Origin: MWEI01 sp964600235
GTDB lineage: Bacteria > Desulfobacterota > Desulfomonilia > UBA1062
Direction of reading: 5' to 3'
Assembly (NCBI GenBank): GCA_964600235.1
Contig: CAZRIV010000018.1
Span: forward strand, 1-64,000
Length of the DNA stretch: 64,000 nt
Below, piece after piece: positions 43,642 to 53,365 of this stretch. A model generated the notes under the pieces. It was not told the DNA's origin. It ran no database searches and saw only the letters and a list, made by a program, of their open reading frames with translations. The translations under genes and the position numbers were made by a program. How positions within the stretch are numbered: position 1 is the stretch's first letter; each line of letters begins with the position of its first letter.

Positions 43642-44144
43642 GACCGCTGGGCAAGAGAAAGAAGGCTGAAGAAGAAGACGCCGACATCGACGTCGTTCCG
43701 GTCATGAACGTTTTTCTGGTGATCGTGCTGCTTCTGCTCATATCATTCAGCTTCTTCAACCTGAGGGCCATCAACACCTCGGTCCCTGTCCTGGGAAATA
43801 CCGCGTCCAACAAGGCACAGGAAAACCCGGTGAAGATCACCGTGGTGGTCGAACTCGATGCCAAAGGCATAAACCTATCGGCGCTCAGCGATGAAGTGGA
43901 CCCGCAGGTCCTGGCCGGCATGGGGTCTTCTCTCCCGAAGGATAGCGCCTCGGGTTACCCGTTGGACAAGCTATCGACGTCCCTGAGCAAGATAAAACAA
44001 CAATACCCGAGAAGCGACACCGTCATCATCATCCCGGAGAACAGCGTGATCTACGACACCATCATCCAGGCAATGGATGTCGCCCGATTTTCAAAGGACG
44101 GCCAGCTGTTCCCCAATGTGGTGATATCGGGGAAGGTCGGATAG
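43635..44144 (+). CDS. TolR/ExbD-type protein 1
   Basis: The 169-residue protein has a short cytoplasmic N-terminus with IDVVPVMNVFLVIVLLLLIS: an acidic residue just before a single membrane helix, as in ExbD/TolR, then a periplasmic domain that ends in IIQAMDVARFSKDGQLFPNV. It overlaps the channel gene by seven bases. The membrane Asp is the presumed proton carrier. It matches the AglQ/AglS pair of the Glt motor by order and form. Confidence 0.9.
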   Translation: MLGPLGKRKKAEEEDADIDVVPVMNVFLVIVLLLLISFSFFNLRAINTSVPVLGNTASNKAQENPVKITVVVELDAKGINLSALSDEVDPQVLAGMGSSLPKDSASGYPLDKLSTSLSKIKQQYPRSDTVIIIPENSVIYDTIIQAMDVARFSKDGQLFPNVVISGKVG

Positions 44145-44154
44145 GAGTTGCGCC

Positions 44155-44634
44155 ATGGCACTAGGAAGACGCTCAAGAAAGTTCATCCCGCCGAAACTCA
44201 TCATGACATCCATGGTGGACATCTTCACCTTTCTCCTCATCTTCCTGCTCGCCTCGTTCTCCGACCATGTTGCCCGTTTCAGCATCGACGGCAGCATCAG
44301 CCTGCCCAAATCCACGGCCAAGGCGGATTTCACGGAGAGCATCAGGATCGTCGTCTCACAGAACACCATGTGGCTGGGCGAGGAGCCCATCGCGCAGGTG
44401 AAGGACGGGGCCGTCATGGGGCTGGACCTCAACAACCCCAAGGGCTCTCTACTCTACAGCAAGCTCGTGAAATGCCGGCAGGAAGCAGAACAGAAAGATG
44501 TTGAGGGCAAGGAGAAAAATCCCATCCTGTTCCTCTGCGACAAGCGCCTGTCATTCAAGACCATAAACGGCATCATCAAGACGGCCGGAATGGCTGGTTT
44601 TCCCAATTTCCAGTTCGGGGTTCTGAAACAATGA
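44155..44634 (+). CDS. TolR/ExbD-type protein 2
   Basis: The 159-residue protein has the ExbD/TolR form again: KLIMTSMVDIFTFLLIFLLA with a membrane Asp, then a periplasmic domain that ends with FKTINGIIKTAGMAGFPNFQ. Two ExbD-like proteins behind one ExbB-like channel is the layout of the Myxococcus AglRQS motor. GGAG is seven bases upstream. Its stop overlaps an in-frame ATG of the next gene. Confidence 0.9.
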   Translation: MALGRRSRKFIPPKLIMTSMVDIFTFLLIFLLASFSDHVARFSIDGSISLPKSTAKADFTESIRIVVSQNTMWLGEEPIAQVKDGAVMGLDLNNPKGSLLYSKLVKCRQEAEQKDVEGKEKNPILFLCDKRLSFKTINGIIKTAGMAGFPNFQFGVLKQ

Positions 44635-44651
44635 GCAGGAGGAATGATTTC

Positions 44652-45068
44652 ATGAAATATGCCGGTAAAAAGGTTGCCATCATTGTCACGGCAGCCCTCT
44701 TCATCATGGCTGCGCTGGCTTCTATCCTCTGGGCCGCTGACACCCGGGACAAGGATCAGAAAAAGGCGCAGGAAGAAGAGGTGGCCGCACAGGCCGTTTC
44801 GAAAGATGCCCCTGACTCACGTCTGAACAGGATCGATTTCGGCAATACCTACATCATCGGGCAGACCATCAAGTCGGGTGCAGTCTACCTGCTCCAGCGC
44901 AAAAAGAGCGAGATCAACAGCATGCTCAAGTACCGGGAGGATTACCGTGACGAGATCCTTGAAGGATTCCTGCCGGATGACTCCTCGGGTGCGCCAAAAG
45001 ATCAGGAGGGAACAAGGACAGCAAAGCGTGATCGCCCCGATGGCGTACGCCTTCTTACCGAGGAGTAG
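44652..45068 (+). CDS. small membrane-anchored/periplasmic protein of the envelope cluster
   Basis: The 138-residue product has a hydrophobic N-terminal segment (VAIIVTAALFIMAALAS) that acts as signal or anchor, and a charged periplasmic part (NTYIIGQTIKSGAVYLLQR). AGGAGGA sits about seven bases before the chosen ATG; an ATG at 44631 overlaps the previous stop. No family recognised. Its fixed place between the motor and the FHA protein suggests a structural part of the same machine. Confidence 0.65.
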   Translation: MKYAGKKVAIIVTAALFIMAALASILWAADTRDKDQKKAQEEEVAAQAVSKDAPDSRLNRIDFGNTYIIGQTIKSGAVYLLQRKKSEINSMLKYREDYRDEILEGFLPDDSSGAPKDQEGTRTAKRDRPDGVRLLTEE

Positions 45069-45120
45069 ATGCCTTGAGAATGCACCCTGAAACCATGAGA
45101 TGGGGCTTGGATGGATTATG

Positions 45121-47703
45121 ATGAATACCAATGAGCAGAACAAGGATAACCAGGTATTGAACCTATCGAAACCCGATCATATGACCATGATCCAGGTATT
45201 CGTCTTCAAAGGAGAGGAATACCTCGGCTGGGATTGTTTCTGCAAGACAGGCATAACGATCGGCAGCGCAGATGAAGCGGACCTGCGCCTCAGCCACGAA
45301 GATGTATCAGATATCCATGCGGTGCTTAGTGTCAATGGCTGCAGGCTCATGGTGTCCTTCGACCACTCGGGCACCGGCGATACGACACAGTGCAGGGAGG
45401 TAGGCCCCCTGGATTCCCTGGTGATAGGCCCATTCACCATCAAGGTCAAGCTGAACAGGAACGGCAGAGGGCTGGAAAATGCTGTCCCGGCTTCAATCGT
45501 TGCTGCAAAAAAGCATGATCCCTCTGATTCAAGCAAAGGCGAAGATCAAACCGGAATAGAAGCTCAGGTTGTTACTGATGCCGTCCATGAACTTACCCCA
45601 GATCCCGAGACCCGTGAAGAAACCCGTGAAGTGCCGGCTGAAACCGCCCCGGCAGCAGCTGTGAGCGAAGATGGAACAGCCAGGTACAATCTGGTATTTG
45701 AAGGCCGGATTCGTCAGGACATCACCCTTGAAAAGGCGAAGAAGAACCTGAAGCACCTGTTCAAAAAGGATGAATCGCTTATCGAGCTCCTGTTTTCAGG
45801 CAGGAAGGCCATACTTAAACGTGGCGCCAGTTACCCTGCGGCCAAAGAAGTCCAGGACATGCTGGAGAACGCGGGTGCCCTGTGTTACCTTGAACAGGTA
45901 ATCGACCCGGATGTCCCGCCTCACAAGGAAGAAAACCCTGAATCACGAAAGACGGCCTGCGTTGAGGAAGATCCATGCGGATCGGATACAGGCCCGGTCG
46001 AGTGCGCTCAGGAAGCCCAAAAGAACGATGCCGGTGCCGAGAAAGTCAGTGCCGGACAGCAGGCTCCTGCAAAAGCACGGAAATGGGAAGAGGACGATGA
46101 GGATGACGACGATGAGGAAATCCGGGCCGTATTCTCTCTGAAGGACAAGATCAGGAACGGCTCTGCTGCAACATCCGCCGTGGGCAACAGGGTCACCACT
46201 CAGGAGATCCTCCTGGAGATCGTCCAGAGCAGGAATGAGAGTATTATCGATGTTCAGTACCTGCGTGCACACGAGAAATACTTCATCCGGAAAGACAAGG
46301 AATTGTTCTGCCTTGCTGAAAACAAGGGTGCAGGAGAGATCCTGCTGTATCTGGATGACGAGGCAAGCGATGCGGAACACGATGCCGGGAAAGGGCACTT
46401 CGCACTGCATCATGGGGCCGGCAACATGGCTGAAGGAGCCAAGCGCAACCGTCAGCGGCAGATTCCAAGGTATGAAGAGGTGGTCATACACCGGGGAGCA
46501 TACGAATATCTCCTGAGGCAGACTATTCCTTCAACAAGCCCTCAGGTCAAGGCGACCACCAAGAGGGACAAGGAATATGCACGGCACTTCGGGCGCTCCG
46601 TTGTGTTCCATGTCGTACTGCTGGTGATCCTCGGCATGATGCCCACCTACAAACCTGAAGCCCCGATCCAGGATAAGGGGCGCTTCGTCCAGGTGGACAC
46701 AAGGCAGCTTCAAGAGATAAGCAAGAAATCCCAGCCGCCGGAGCTCCCCAGTAAGGCCCCCGAGGTCATGAATCTCAAAGAGGATCAGTTTGTCCGGAAA
46801 ATCGACAAGAGGGAGATAAACACCCCGGTCTCGGCCAAGAAGGTATTTGGTTCCCAGTCTTCATCCGCCAGGATCGCCTCATCCCGGTCATCGGGCTCGG
46901 GCGGCGGGAGCGGCGGAGGAACCGGTAACGGGACAGGTACAGGAAGCCCAGGCGGCAGCGGCACAGGAAACGGGGGTCCAGTGGGAGATGGAAATGTGGC
47001 CACAAAGAATGTCCACCAGGCAGGGCTCCTGAGTATGCTCGGCGACAATATCGGTATCAAGCCAGCCGATGCCATGGCGGCTGTCACCAATCTGGATGCG
47101 GTGAGCAGCCCTGCCGCAGGCAAGGCCAATTTCAAGGTTGGCGGCATCGTGGGCAAGATCGGCGGCGGGAAGATTGAAATCCCCAAGGCCGGCATTGTGA
47201 GCACCAAGGGCTCATCCCAGGTTCTGAGAACAGGCGGCGGAAACGGCGGTCCTGGAGGGTCCGGAGGTTCGGGCGGGCCTGGTGACGGAACAGGCGGTGG
47301 CGGCGGCGAAATGAGGGTGGCAGCGCTGGACAAAGGAAACACCGGATCTCACCAGGTGAAGGCCAAGGTCAGCGCCCGGCTTAACAAGACGGTGAAGGTC
47401 TTAGGCGGCGGCATGAGCCGCGAAGAGGTGAAGAAGATCATAGACCAGCACCTCGACGAGATCACCCGGTGCTATGAGACGGCCCTGGTGGCTAACCCCT
47501 CGCTCATGGGCAGGGTCGTGTTCGAATGGAAGATCCTCCTGTCGGGCAAGGTCGGCGAGGTGAGAATCAAGTCTTCCACGCTGAATTCCACGGACATCCA
47601 TTCCTGTATACAGTCTTCCATCAAGTCATGGGAATTCCCACAGCCTTCAGGGAGCGAGGTGGTCGTGTCCTACCCGTTCATCTTCGATATCGTAGGTTTC
47701 TAA
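45121..47703 (+). CDS. FHA / TonB-like / AgmX-PglI C-terminal protein (GltG/NfsG-like)
   Basis: The 860-residue protein has an FHA-like domain at about residues 20-115, a YNLVFEGRIRQDITLEKAKK type domain at about 188-262, an acidic linker, a single membrane helix at about 493-508 (VVFHVVLLVILGMM), a periplasmic spacer, Gly/Ser/Pro-rich stretches around 590-625 and 704-730, and a C-terminal AgmX/PglI domain (MSREEVKKIIDQHLDEITRC through WEFPQPSGSEVVVSYPF). This is the layout of GltG/PglI and NfsG in Myxococcus. It should link the cytoplasm to the outer membrane like TonB. The exact start is uncertain by 21 bases. Confidence 0.88.
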   Translation: MNTNEQNKDNQVLNLSKPDHMTMIQVFVFKGEEYLGWDCFCKTGITIGSADEADLRLSHEDVSDIHAVLSVNGCRLMVSFDHSGTGDTTQCREVGPLDSLVIGPFTIKVKLNRNGRGLENAVPASIVAAKKHDPSDSSKGEDQTGIEAQVVTDAVHELTPDPETREETREVPAETAPAAAVSEDGTARYNLVFEGRIRQDITLEKAKKNLKHLFKKDESLIELLFSGRKAILKRGASYPAAKEVQDMLENAGALCYLEQVIDPDVPPHKEENPESRKTACVEEDPCGSDTGPVECAQEAQKNDAGAEKVSAGQQAPAKARKWEEDDEDDDDEEIRAVFSLKDKIRNGSAATSAVGNRVTTQEILLEIVQSRNESIIDVQYLRAHEKYFIRKDKELFCLAENKGAGEILLYLDDEASDAEHDAGKGHFALHHGAGNMAEGAKRNRQRQIPRYEEVVIHRGAYEYLLRQTIPSTSPQVKATTKRDKEYARHFGRSVVFHVVLLVILGMMPTYKPEAPIQDKGRFVQVDTRQLQEISKKSQPPELPSKAPEVMNLKEDQFVRKIDKREINTPVSAKKVFGSQSSSARIASSRSSGSGGGSGGGTGNGTGTGSPGGSGTGNGGPVGDGNVATKNVHQAGLLSMLGDNIGIKPADAMAAVTNLDAVSSPAAGKANFKVGGIVGKIGGGKIEIPKAGIVSTKGSSQVLRTGGGNGGPGGSGGSGGPGDGTGGGGGEMRVAALDKGNTGSHQVKAKVSARLNKTVKVLGGGMSREEVKKIIDQHLDEITRCYETALVANPSLMGRVVFEWKILLSGKVGEVRIKSSTLNSTDIHSCIQSSIKSWEFPQPSGSEVVVSYPFIFDIVGF

Positions 47704-47716
47704 GGAGTGTAGCGTA

Positions 47717-48439
47717 ATGACAAAAAAGATGATTATCGGCATCCTGACGCTCTTCATGTCCATGCTGTCAAGCCAGGCCTTCTGCAAGGACTCGCCTGAC
47801 GAGGAGAAGGTCATTGCCATCCAGGAGAAGGTATTCCACAAAAACCACGAGATCGGCCTCTCCTTAGGCTATATCCCGGACGAGGATTTCTACAACGCAT
47901 ACCCCGTGGGCATCTCCTACACCTACCACTTCAACGGCTTCCTGGCCTGGGAGGTTGCGCGGGGCCAGTTCATGTTCACCCAGGAAAAGGACATCAAGGG
48001 TAAACTGGAGAAGGAATTCGGGGTCACTCCCGAGGTGTTCCTGGAGCCCAAGTTCATGGTCCACTCGAGCATCATCATCAAGCCGCTCTATGGAAAGGAG
48101 GCCCTGTGGAACAAAGGCATCATCAACAATGAGAGCTATCTCCTTGTTGGCGGTGGGATGATCGATTACGAAAAGAAGTACAGCAACGGAGACAAGGATT
48201 CAGAGAGCGACCCTTCCATCTGTATAGGCGCGGGCACCAGGTATTTCCTCAGCAAAAACCTTTGCACGACCCTCGAGATCAGGGACCTCGTCAACATGAA
48301 GAAGGACGGCACCGAGAATAATGTCTACTTCGGGATCGGAGTCTCGTTCCAGTTCAATCTGTTCCCGAGCAGGTCGGAGCAGGACGAGAGCGTGGATAAG
48401 CTCAAAGGCTACCTGGAAAAGAAAGAGACCAATGAATAG
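47717..48439 (+). CDS. outer-membrane beta-barrel protein (OMP_myx-plus type)
   Basis: The 240-residue product has a signal peptide (MTKKMIIGILTLFMSMLSSQ then AFC) and alternating strands typical of a small barrel (NHEIGLSLGYIPDEDFYNAY, YFLSKNLCTTLEIRDLV, NVYFGIGVSFQFNLFP). It matches the myxobacterial beta-barrel type found with gliding and related machines (GltA/GltB-like). AAGGAG is nine bases upstream. It overlaps the next gene by eight bases. Confidence 0.8.
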   Translation: MTKKMIIGILTLFMSMLSSQAFCKDSPDEEKVIAIQEKVFHKNHEIGLSLGYIPDEDFYNAYPVGISYTYHFNGFLAWEVARGQFMFTQEKDIKGKLEKEFGVTPEVFLEPKFMVHSSIIIKPLYGKEALWNKGIINNESYLLVGGGMIDYEKKYSNGDKDSESDPSICIGAGTRYFLSKNLCTTLEIRDLVNMKKDGTENNVYFGIGVSFQFNLFPSRSEQDESVDKLKGYLEKKETNE

Positions 48440-49940
48440 GACAATCCTCATCCTCATAATCGGAATCTTTTTGTGTCTGCCGGTACCGGGTCATGCGGAA
48501 CCCACAGACGAAGCTACCCAGGAAGTCCCTGTCCAGGAGGCCAATGATACCCAGACACAAGTCCAGGTGGACCAGACGAATTTCTTTAAGGGCTACGAGC
48601 TCTTCAAAGACGGGAAATACGAGAAGGCCTGCCCCGATCTTTATGCTTATATCCATGCCTACACCCCTGATGCGCCCGATTACGAATGGGCCGAGTTCTT
48701 CCTGGGTGTATCGCTCATGAAGCTGGGCTATTCACACGCGGCCTCCGACATCCTGGCGCGGCTCGTCTCACGCAAGCCGAACCCCAGAATCGTAGAGTAC
48801 AGCCTGGAGATCTTCGAAACCATGTCGCGCACACAACCCTTTGACAGCGAACTCATCATCACCCAGACCGTGTGCGACCAGGAGTTCGGATACGCGGGCG
48901 GGACACTGTCGGATTTCATCAATTACCACCAGGGTCTTTATGACTGGGAGCACGGCTTCATGGCCTGGGGAGACGAACATTTCGCCAGGATAAAGCCCGG
49001 CACCTATTACTACTATAAATACCTGGGCCAGAAGGCCCTGCTGAAAATTTATCAGAACAGGATAGACGAGGCCACCCCCCTTTTGAAGCAGATCCTGGCC
49101 GGAACATGCAAGGATGAGGATCTCAAGGACGATGCACGCAGGACGTTGGCCCGGCTGCTCTACGAGCAGGGGAAATTCACCGAATCGGACAAGCTCTATC
49201 AGGCCATCGAAGAGAACATCCTGGCCCAGTCTCAGAACCTTTTGGAAAGGGCATGGGCCCACTACAGGATGGGCAACCCGGAAAAGGCCATGGGCCTGCT
49301 GTATGCCTTCGAGGCCCCGAGTTTCAGAAACTCCCTTACCCCTGAATACTACATGCTGAAGTCCTTCATCTACAAGGACGTGTGCCATTATCAGAGCGCA
49401 CTGAGCGTGGTGGATGAATTCAAGGGGCACTACGGCAAGTCTCTCGATGGCATCTATAAGCGCGGCCGGATAAGCGAAAACAACGAGCTGCTGCTCCTGA
49501 TCCTGAACAAGAAGAACATCAAACAGACCTGGGACTTCCTCGGGCTCCTGGAGAAGGAAAGGGCCCGCTGCGATGCCTTCAGGGGAGAAGGCTCCGGTGA
49601 GTTCTTCACCTACCTGGACAAGGTATATGAACTCCAGATCCAGGAGAGCACCTCCTATCTGAAGTCACAGATCGGGCCCGAGTACGAGAAGTACGCCGAT
49701 GCCCTGCTGCAGTACGAGGAAGAGGCACACCTCATGGCCTATGAGATCGGGCTCGACATGTACCAGCGGGTCAACCAGTCCCACTATGCCCAGGATCAGA
49801 AGCAGGGTGGGGGCCCGTCGCAGGGGATGGTGGTCTACCCGTTCCAGGGTGAATTCTGGAACGACGAGCTGGCCGACCTCAAGGTGGTCCTTCCCAACAA
49901 ATGCAAAAATCTCGAGGAATGGGATATCTTTTTCAAATGA
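48432..49940 (+). CDS. periplasmic TPR-type protein 1 (GltE/AglT-like)
   Basis: The 502-residue protein has a signal peptide (MNRTILILIIGIFLCLPVPG then HA) and many helical pairs of tetratricopeptide type (for example YEWAEFFLGVSLMKLGYSHA and AWAHYRMGNPEKAMGLLYAF). By place it corresponds to the TPR parts of the Glt/Nfs systems, which form a periplasmic scaffold. It starts within the barrel gene and ends overlapping the next gene by four bases. Confidence 0.75.
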   Translation: MNRTILILIIGIFLCLPVPGHAEPTDEATQEVPVQEANDTQTQVQVDQTNFFKGYELFKDGKYEKACPDLYAYIHAYTPDAPDYEWAEFFLGVSLMKLGYSHAASDILARLVSRKPNPRIVEYSLEIFETMSRTQPFDSELIITQTVCDQEFGYAGGTLSDFINYHQGLYDWEHGFMAWGDEHFARIKPGTYYYYKYLGQKALLKIYQNRIDEATPLLKQILAGTCKDEDLKDDARRTLARLLYEQGKFTESDKLYQAIEENILAQSQNLLERAWAHYRMGNPEKAMGLLYAFEAPSFRNSLTPEYYMLKSFIYKDVCHYQSALSVVDEFKGHYGKSLDGIYKRGRISENNELLLLILNKKNIKQTWDFLGLLEKERARCDAFRGEGSGEFFTYLDKVYELQIQESTSYLKSQIGPEYEKYADALLQYEEEAHLMAYEIGLDMYQRVNQSHYAQDQKQGGGPSQGMVVYPFQGEFWNDELADLKVVLPNKCKNLEEWDIFFK

Positions 49941-52900
49941 AGAAAACACACAACCTACATAAGACAATATGGTTCCTGGTGATTGCGGTGTTTGGTTCTT
50001 TGCTGCTCTCGAGCGGCTTACGCGCCGACGAATACGGGTTCGAGAAGAAGGACAAGAGCGCTGAACAGGCTAAATACCTTGCAAAGCTCTCCGAAGATAA
50101 ACAAAAGGTCGAGCTCGCCATCGGCAACACCAAGGCGCTCATCCACAAGGCGCGGAACAAGCCCTATCTCCCCGAGCTCTATCTGAGGCTGGCCGAGCTC
50201 TACATAGAGCAGTCGAGGATCGTCTATTACACCCGCAGGACCGAAAAGGGCGAGGCGGCATCAGCCTTCGACCAGGTGGAATCCAACACGCTCAAGAACC
50301 AGGCTATCGAAATCTATCAGCGCATCCTGAACGACTTCCCCGATTTCAAGGAAAAGGACAAGGTCCGCTTTTTCATGGCTCACGAGTATAGGGAGCTCAA
50401 CCAGATCGACGACATGGTCGTGCAGTACAGGACTATCATAAAGGAATTTCCTGACAGCCCGTATGTGCCGGAATCGTACCTGCTTCTGGGCGACTACTTC
50501 ATTAGCAAACAGGACCTCGATACGGCGAAGAAGCACTATGATGCCATCCTCAAATACCCCGGCAGCACTGCCATATCCATTGCCCGCTACAAGCTCGGGT
50601 GGTGCCACATCAACCAGCTGAACTTCACCGAAGCCCTTAAGCTCTTCGAAGAGGTAGTGCAGGGCGCCGAGAAGGGCAAGGCCCTAGAGATCGACACGTA
50701 CAAACGGGTGGACATCAAGTCCGAGGCGCTCATGGACATGGCCTACTGCTACACCGAGTGTTACAAGGACAAGGCCCCCGAGGAGGCCCTTGCGTATTTC
50801 CAGAAATACTCCTGGTCGCGCCAGGTCTATACCTCCGTACTCGAAAAGCTGGCGAACCGGTATTACATCAAAAAGAAATGGGCGCACGCCGCAGTGGTGT
50901 ACCGCAAGCTCTCGGACCTGGAAGCCGAACCCACCAAGCTGCTTGAATATGCCCGCAATACCTTCGAATGCGTGCAGGCCATCGGCACCTTCGAGCATGC
51001 CGACAAGGATGTGGAGCTCATAGTCAAGGCGCTTACAAAAGAGAAATATTCCATCCAAGTCCAACCCGAGCAGAAGGCCAAGGACCTCGTCGATTTCGAG
51101 CTCTATGCCCGGAACATCGTCACCTATCTGCACGAGGAGGCACGCAAGAAGGAAGCAGAGGGTGATTTCAGACGCGCATCGGATGCATATAAAACCTATC
51201 TTGAATTCTTCACTGCAAGCCCGGTGCTGATGGACATGAGCGAGAACTATGCAGAGGCGCTTTTTTCTTCGCATCAATACCTCAAGGCAGGCAAGCAGTA
51301 CGAGGACATGGCACTGCGCATGGAAGCCGCGAATGTCGAGCGGGAAGAGAAGCTCTACGGAGCTGTCATATCCTACTACAATGCCGTCAAGGAGAAGCAG
51401 AAGCTCAACTATTACGAGACCGCCTTTGTCCGGGAGGGTTTGAGGACCGCGGGCTCTCAGTACGCCTCGGATTATCCCAACTCCCAGCGGGTGCCGGACG
51501 TGCTGTTCAACGTGGCATGGATCGCTTATGACGCCGGGGATTACGATACGGCCATCAAGGAGTTCACAAGCTATGTGGAAGCCCACCCCAACTCCAAGGC
51601 CACCAAGGCCTCTGTCCACCTCATCCTCGATTCGTACAACCTCAAGGAGGACTACGCGGGTCTCATTGCCTATGGGAAAACCGTGATCCAGAATGCCGCC
51701 ATTTCGGATGAACAACTGAAGAAAGAAGTCTCGGGCATTGTCCAGGCCAGTGAATCCAAGGTTATCTCATCGCTCACCGTTGCAGCTCTTAATGACTGGG
51801 ACAAGGGCAAGTCCGATCTCATGGCCTTTGCCTCGGACAGCAAGACCACGGGCATGGGCGAGGAAGCACTCAATGCCGTGATCATATCGAGCAAGGAAAA
51901 AGGGGATGTGAAGACGCTTTTTACCGCGGGTGCCGACCTGATCCGGGAATACCCCACATCGACCAAGGTGGAAGGCACGCTGGGCATGATGATCGACAGC
52001 TCCGTGCGCATGGCCCAGTTCAGGCTTGTTGCCGACTATCTGGAATCTTTTGCGCTCAGGCTGCCCGGCCACAGGAACACGAAAGATTTCCTCATGCAGG
52101 CAGGCTCCATCCGGGAGGGCCTGGGCCAATATAACCTGGCTGCCAGGGATTACCGGAAGCTCATCGATGCAAAGGCTTCAGACGCCAAAACACTTTCGGA
52201 TCTGGTATTTGACGTTGCGGACAGCGCGGCTGCCTCAGGCGATAATGATGCAGCGCTCAAGGCACTCCTGGACAACCGTGACAGGCTCACGGATGCCGGT
52301 AAGATCCGCGCCGATGCCAGGATCGCAAGTCTTTACCTGAAATCGGGCAATTCTGCAAACGCGGAGAGATTCTTCAAGAGGGCTGAAAAGGCATACCAGG
52401 CCAAGGCATCATCTGCGGATGCTGCCCTGCAGGCAGACATGGCACAGGCAGCCTACGGTCTCACCAAGCCCCAGCACAAGGATTATATGGCACTCCAGCT
52501 CAAGGGGGCCATCGACAACAAGATAGTTGCGGAGAAGTCAAAGCTCCTGGAAAGGCTGGAAAAGGCATATCAGGGCGTCATCCTCTACAAATCGTCCCAG
52601 TGGGCATTGAAGGCATGCTACCAGTCACATGTGATCAACTCCGAGTTCGAACGCTTCCTGAAAGAAGCACCTGTCCCTGCCGAGCTCAGCAGCGAACAGC
52701 AGGAACAGTATGCCCAGCTCATCGAAGCTAAGGCTAAGACGTACCGGGACAAGGCGGAGAAGTACCTCCAGACCTGCGTCCAGCAGGGACACAAGTGGGA
52801 GATCTGCGAGCCTGAGCTTGCCGGGTATTACCTGCCCTCAACGGAGCTGGCAGGGATGGTGAATGGCCATGCTCCTTTCTGCGAGAAGGCGGGCGCTGCT

Positions 52901-53365
52901 GAGATCGCCGACGCTTCCCTTGCTGATGCCGAGCTGAAAGGCCTCCATGAACAGCTGCTCAAGACCAAGAGCGACCCGGCAGCACTTCTTGCACTGTGTG
53001 AGGCGTACATGAAGAGGGGCGATTACCGGCATGCCGTCCTGATCGCACGCAAGGCCCTTGACGAGAAGAATGAAAACATGGGCCTCTCTGCACGACTCAA
53101 TACCTGCATGGGGTTGTCGTATCTATACCTGAACGAAGACAGCCTTGCCAGGGATGCCTTCAAAAAGGCCGTTGCCCTTGACGGCAGCGATGTCAGCCCC
53201 AGGATAAACCTGGCGGCGCTCTATGCCCATTACGGGCACGACGAACTGGCGGCCAGGCTCTATGAAGGGCTTTCAGCCCCTGCCGACACGGAACAGGCAG
53301 ACACACTCATTCACCCCAAGGCAAAGGAGATCTATCATGCACACGGCCGTATTTCGAAGAACTGA
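49937..53365 (+). CDS. large periplasmic TPR-repeat protein (GltD/NfsD-like)
   Basis: The 1142-residue protein begins with a signal peptide (TIWFLVIAVFGSLLLSSGL then RA) and consists mostly of TPR-like helical repeats (LPELYLRLAELYIEQSR, AISIARYKLGWCHINQLNF, RVPDVLFNVAWIAYDAGDYD). A coiled-coil-like N-terminal helix (EQAKYLAKLSEDKQKVE) is also seen. Length and form fit AgmU/GltD and NfsD. The ATG overlaps the previous stop (ATGA). Predicted to form a periplasmic scaffold that binds the motor and outer-membrane parts. Confidence 0.82.
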   Translation: MKKTHNLHKTIWFLVIAVFGSLLLSSGLRADEYGFEKKDKSAEQAKYLAKLSEDKQKVELAIGNTKALIHKARNKPYLPELYLRLAELYIEQSRIVYYTRRTEKGEAASAFDQVESNTLKNQAIEIYQRILNDFPDFKEKDKVRFFMAHEYRELNQIDDMVVQYRTIIKEFPDSPYVPESYLLLGDYFISKQDLDTAKKHYDAILKYPGSTAISIARYKLGWCHINQLNFTEALKLFEEVVQGAEKGKALEIDTYKRVDIKSEALMDMAYCYTECYKDKAPEEALAYFQKYSWSRQVYTSVLEKLANRYYIKKKWAHAAVVYRKLSDLEAEPTKLLEYARNTFECVQAIGTFEHADKDVELIVKALTKEKYSIQVQPEQKAKDLVDFELYARNIVTYLHEEARKKEAEGDFRRASDAYKTYLEFFTASPVLMDMSENYAEALFSSHQYLKAGKQYEDMALRMEAANVEREEKLYGAVISYYNAVKEKQKLNYYETAFVREGLRTAGSQYASDYPNSQRVPDVLFNVAWIAYDAGDYDTAIKEFTSYVEAHPNSKATKASVHLILDSYNLKEDYAGLIAYGKTVIQNAAISDEQLKKEVSGIVQASESKVISSLTVAALNDWDKGKSDLMAFASDSKTTGMGEEALNAVIISSKEKGDVKTLFTAGADLIREYPTSTKVEGTLGMMIDSSVRMAQFRLVADYLESFALRLPGHRNTKDFLMQAGSIREGLGQYNLAARDYRKLIDAKASDAKTLSDLVFDVADSAAASGDNDAALKALLDNRDRLTDAGKIRADARIASLYLKSGNSANAERFFKRAEKAYQAKASSADAALQADMAQAAYGLTKPQHKDYMALQLKGAIDNKIVAEKSKLLERLEKAYQGVILYKSSQWALKACYQSHVINSEFERFLKEAPVPAELSSEQQEQYAQLIEAKAKTYRDKAEKYLQTCVQQGHKWEICEPELAGYYLPSTELAGMVNGHAPFCEKAGAAEIADASLADAELKGLHEQLLKTKSDPAALLALCEAYMKRGDYRHAVLIARKALDEKNENMGLSARLNTCMGLSYLYLNEDSLARDAFKKAVALDGSDVSPRINLAALYAHYGHDELAARLYEGLSAPADTEQADTLIHPKAKEIYHAHGRISKN

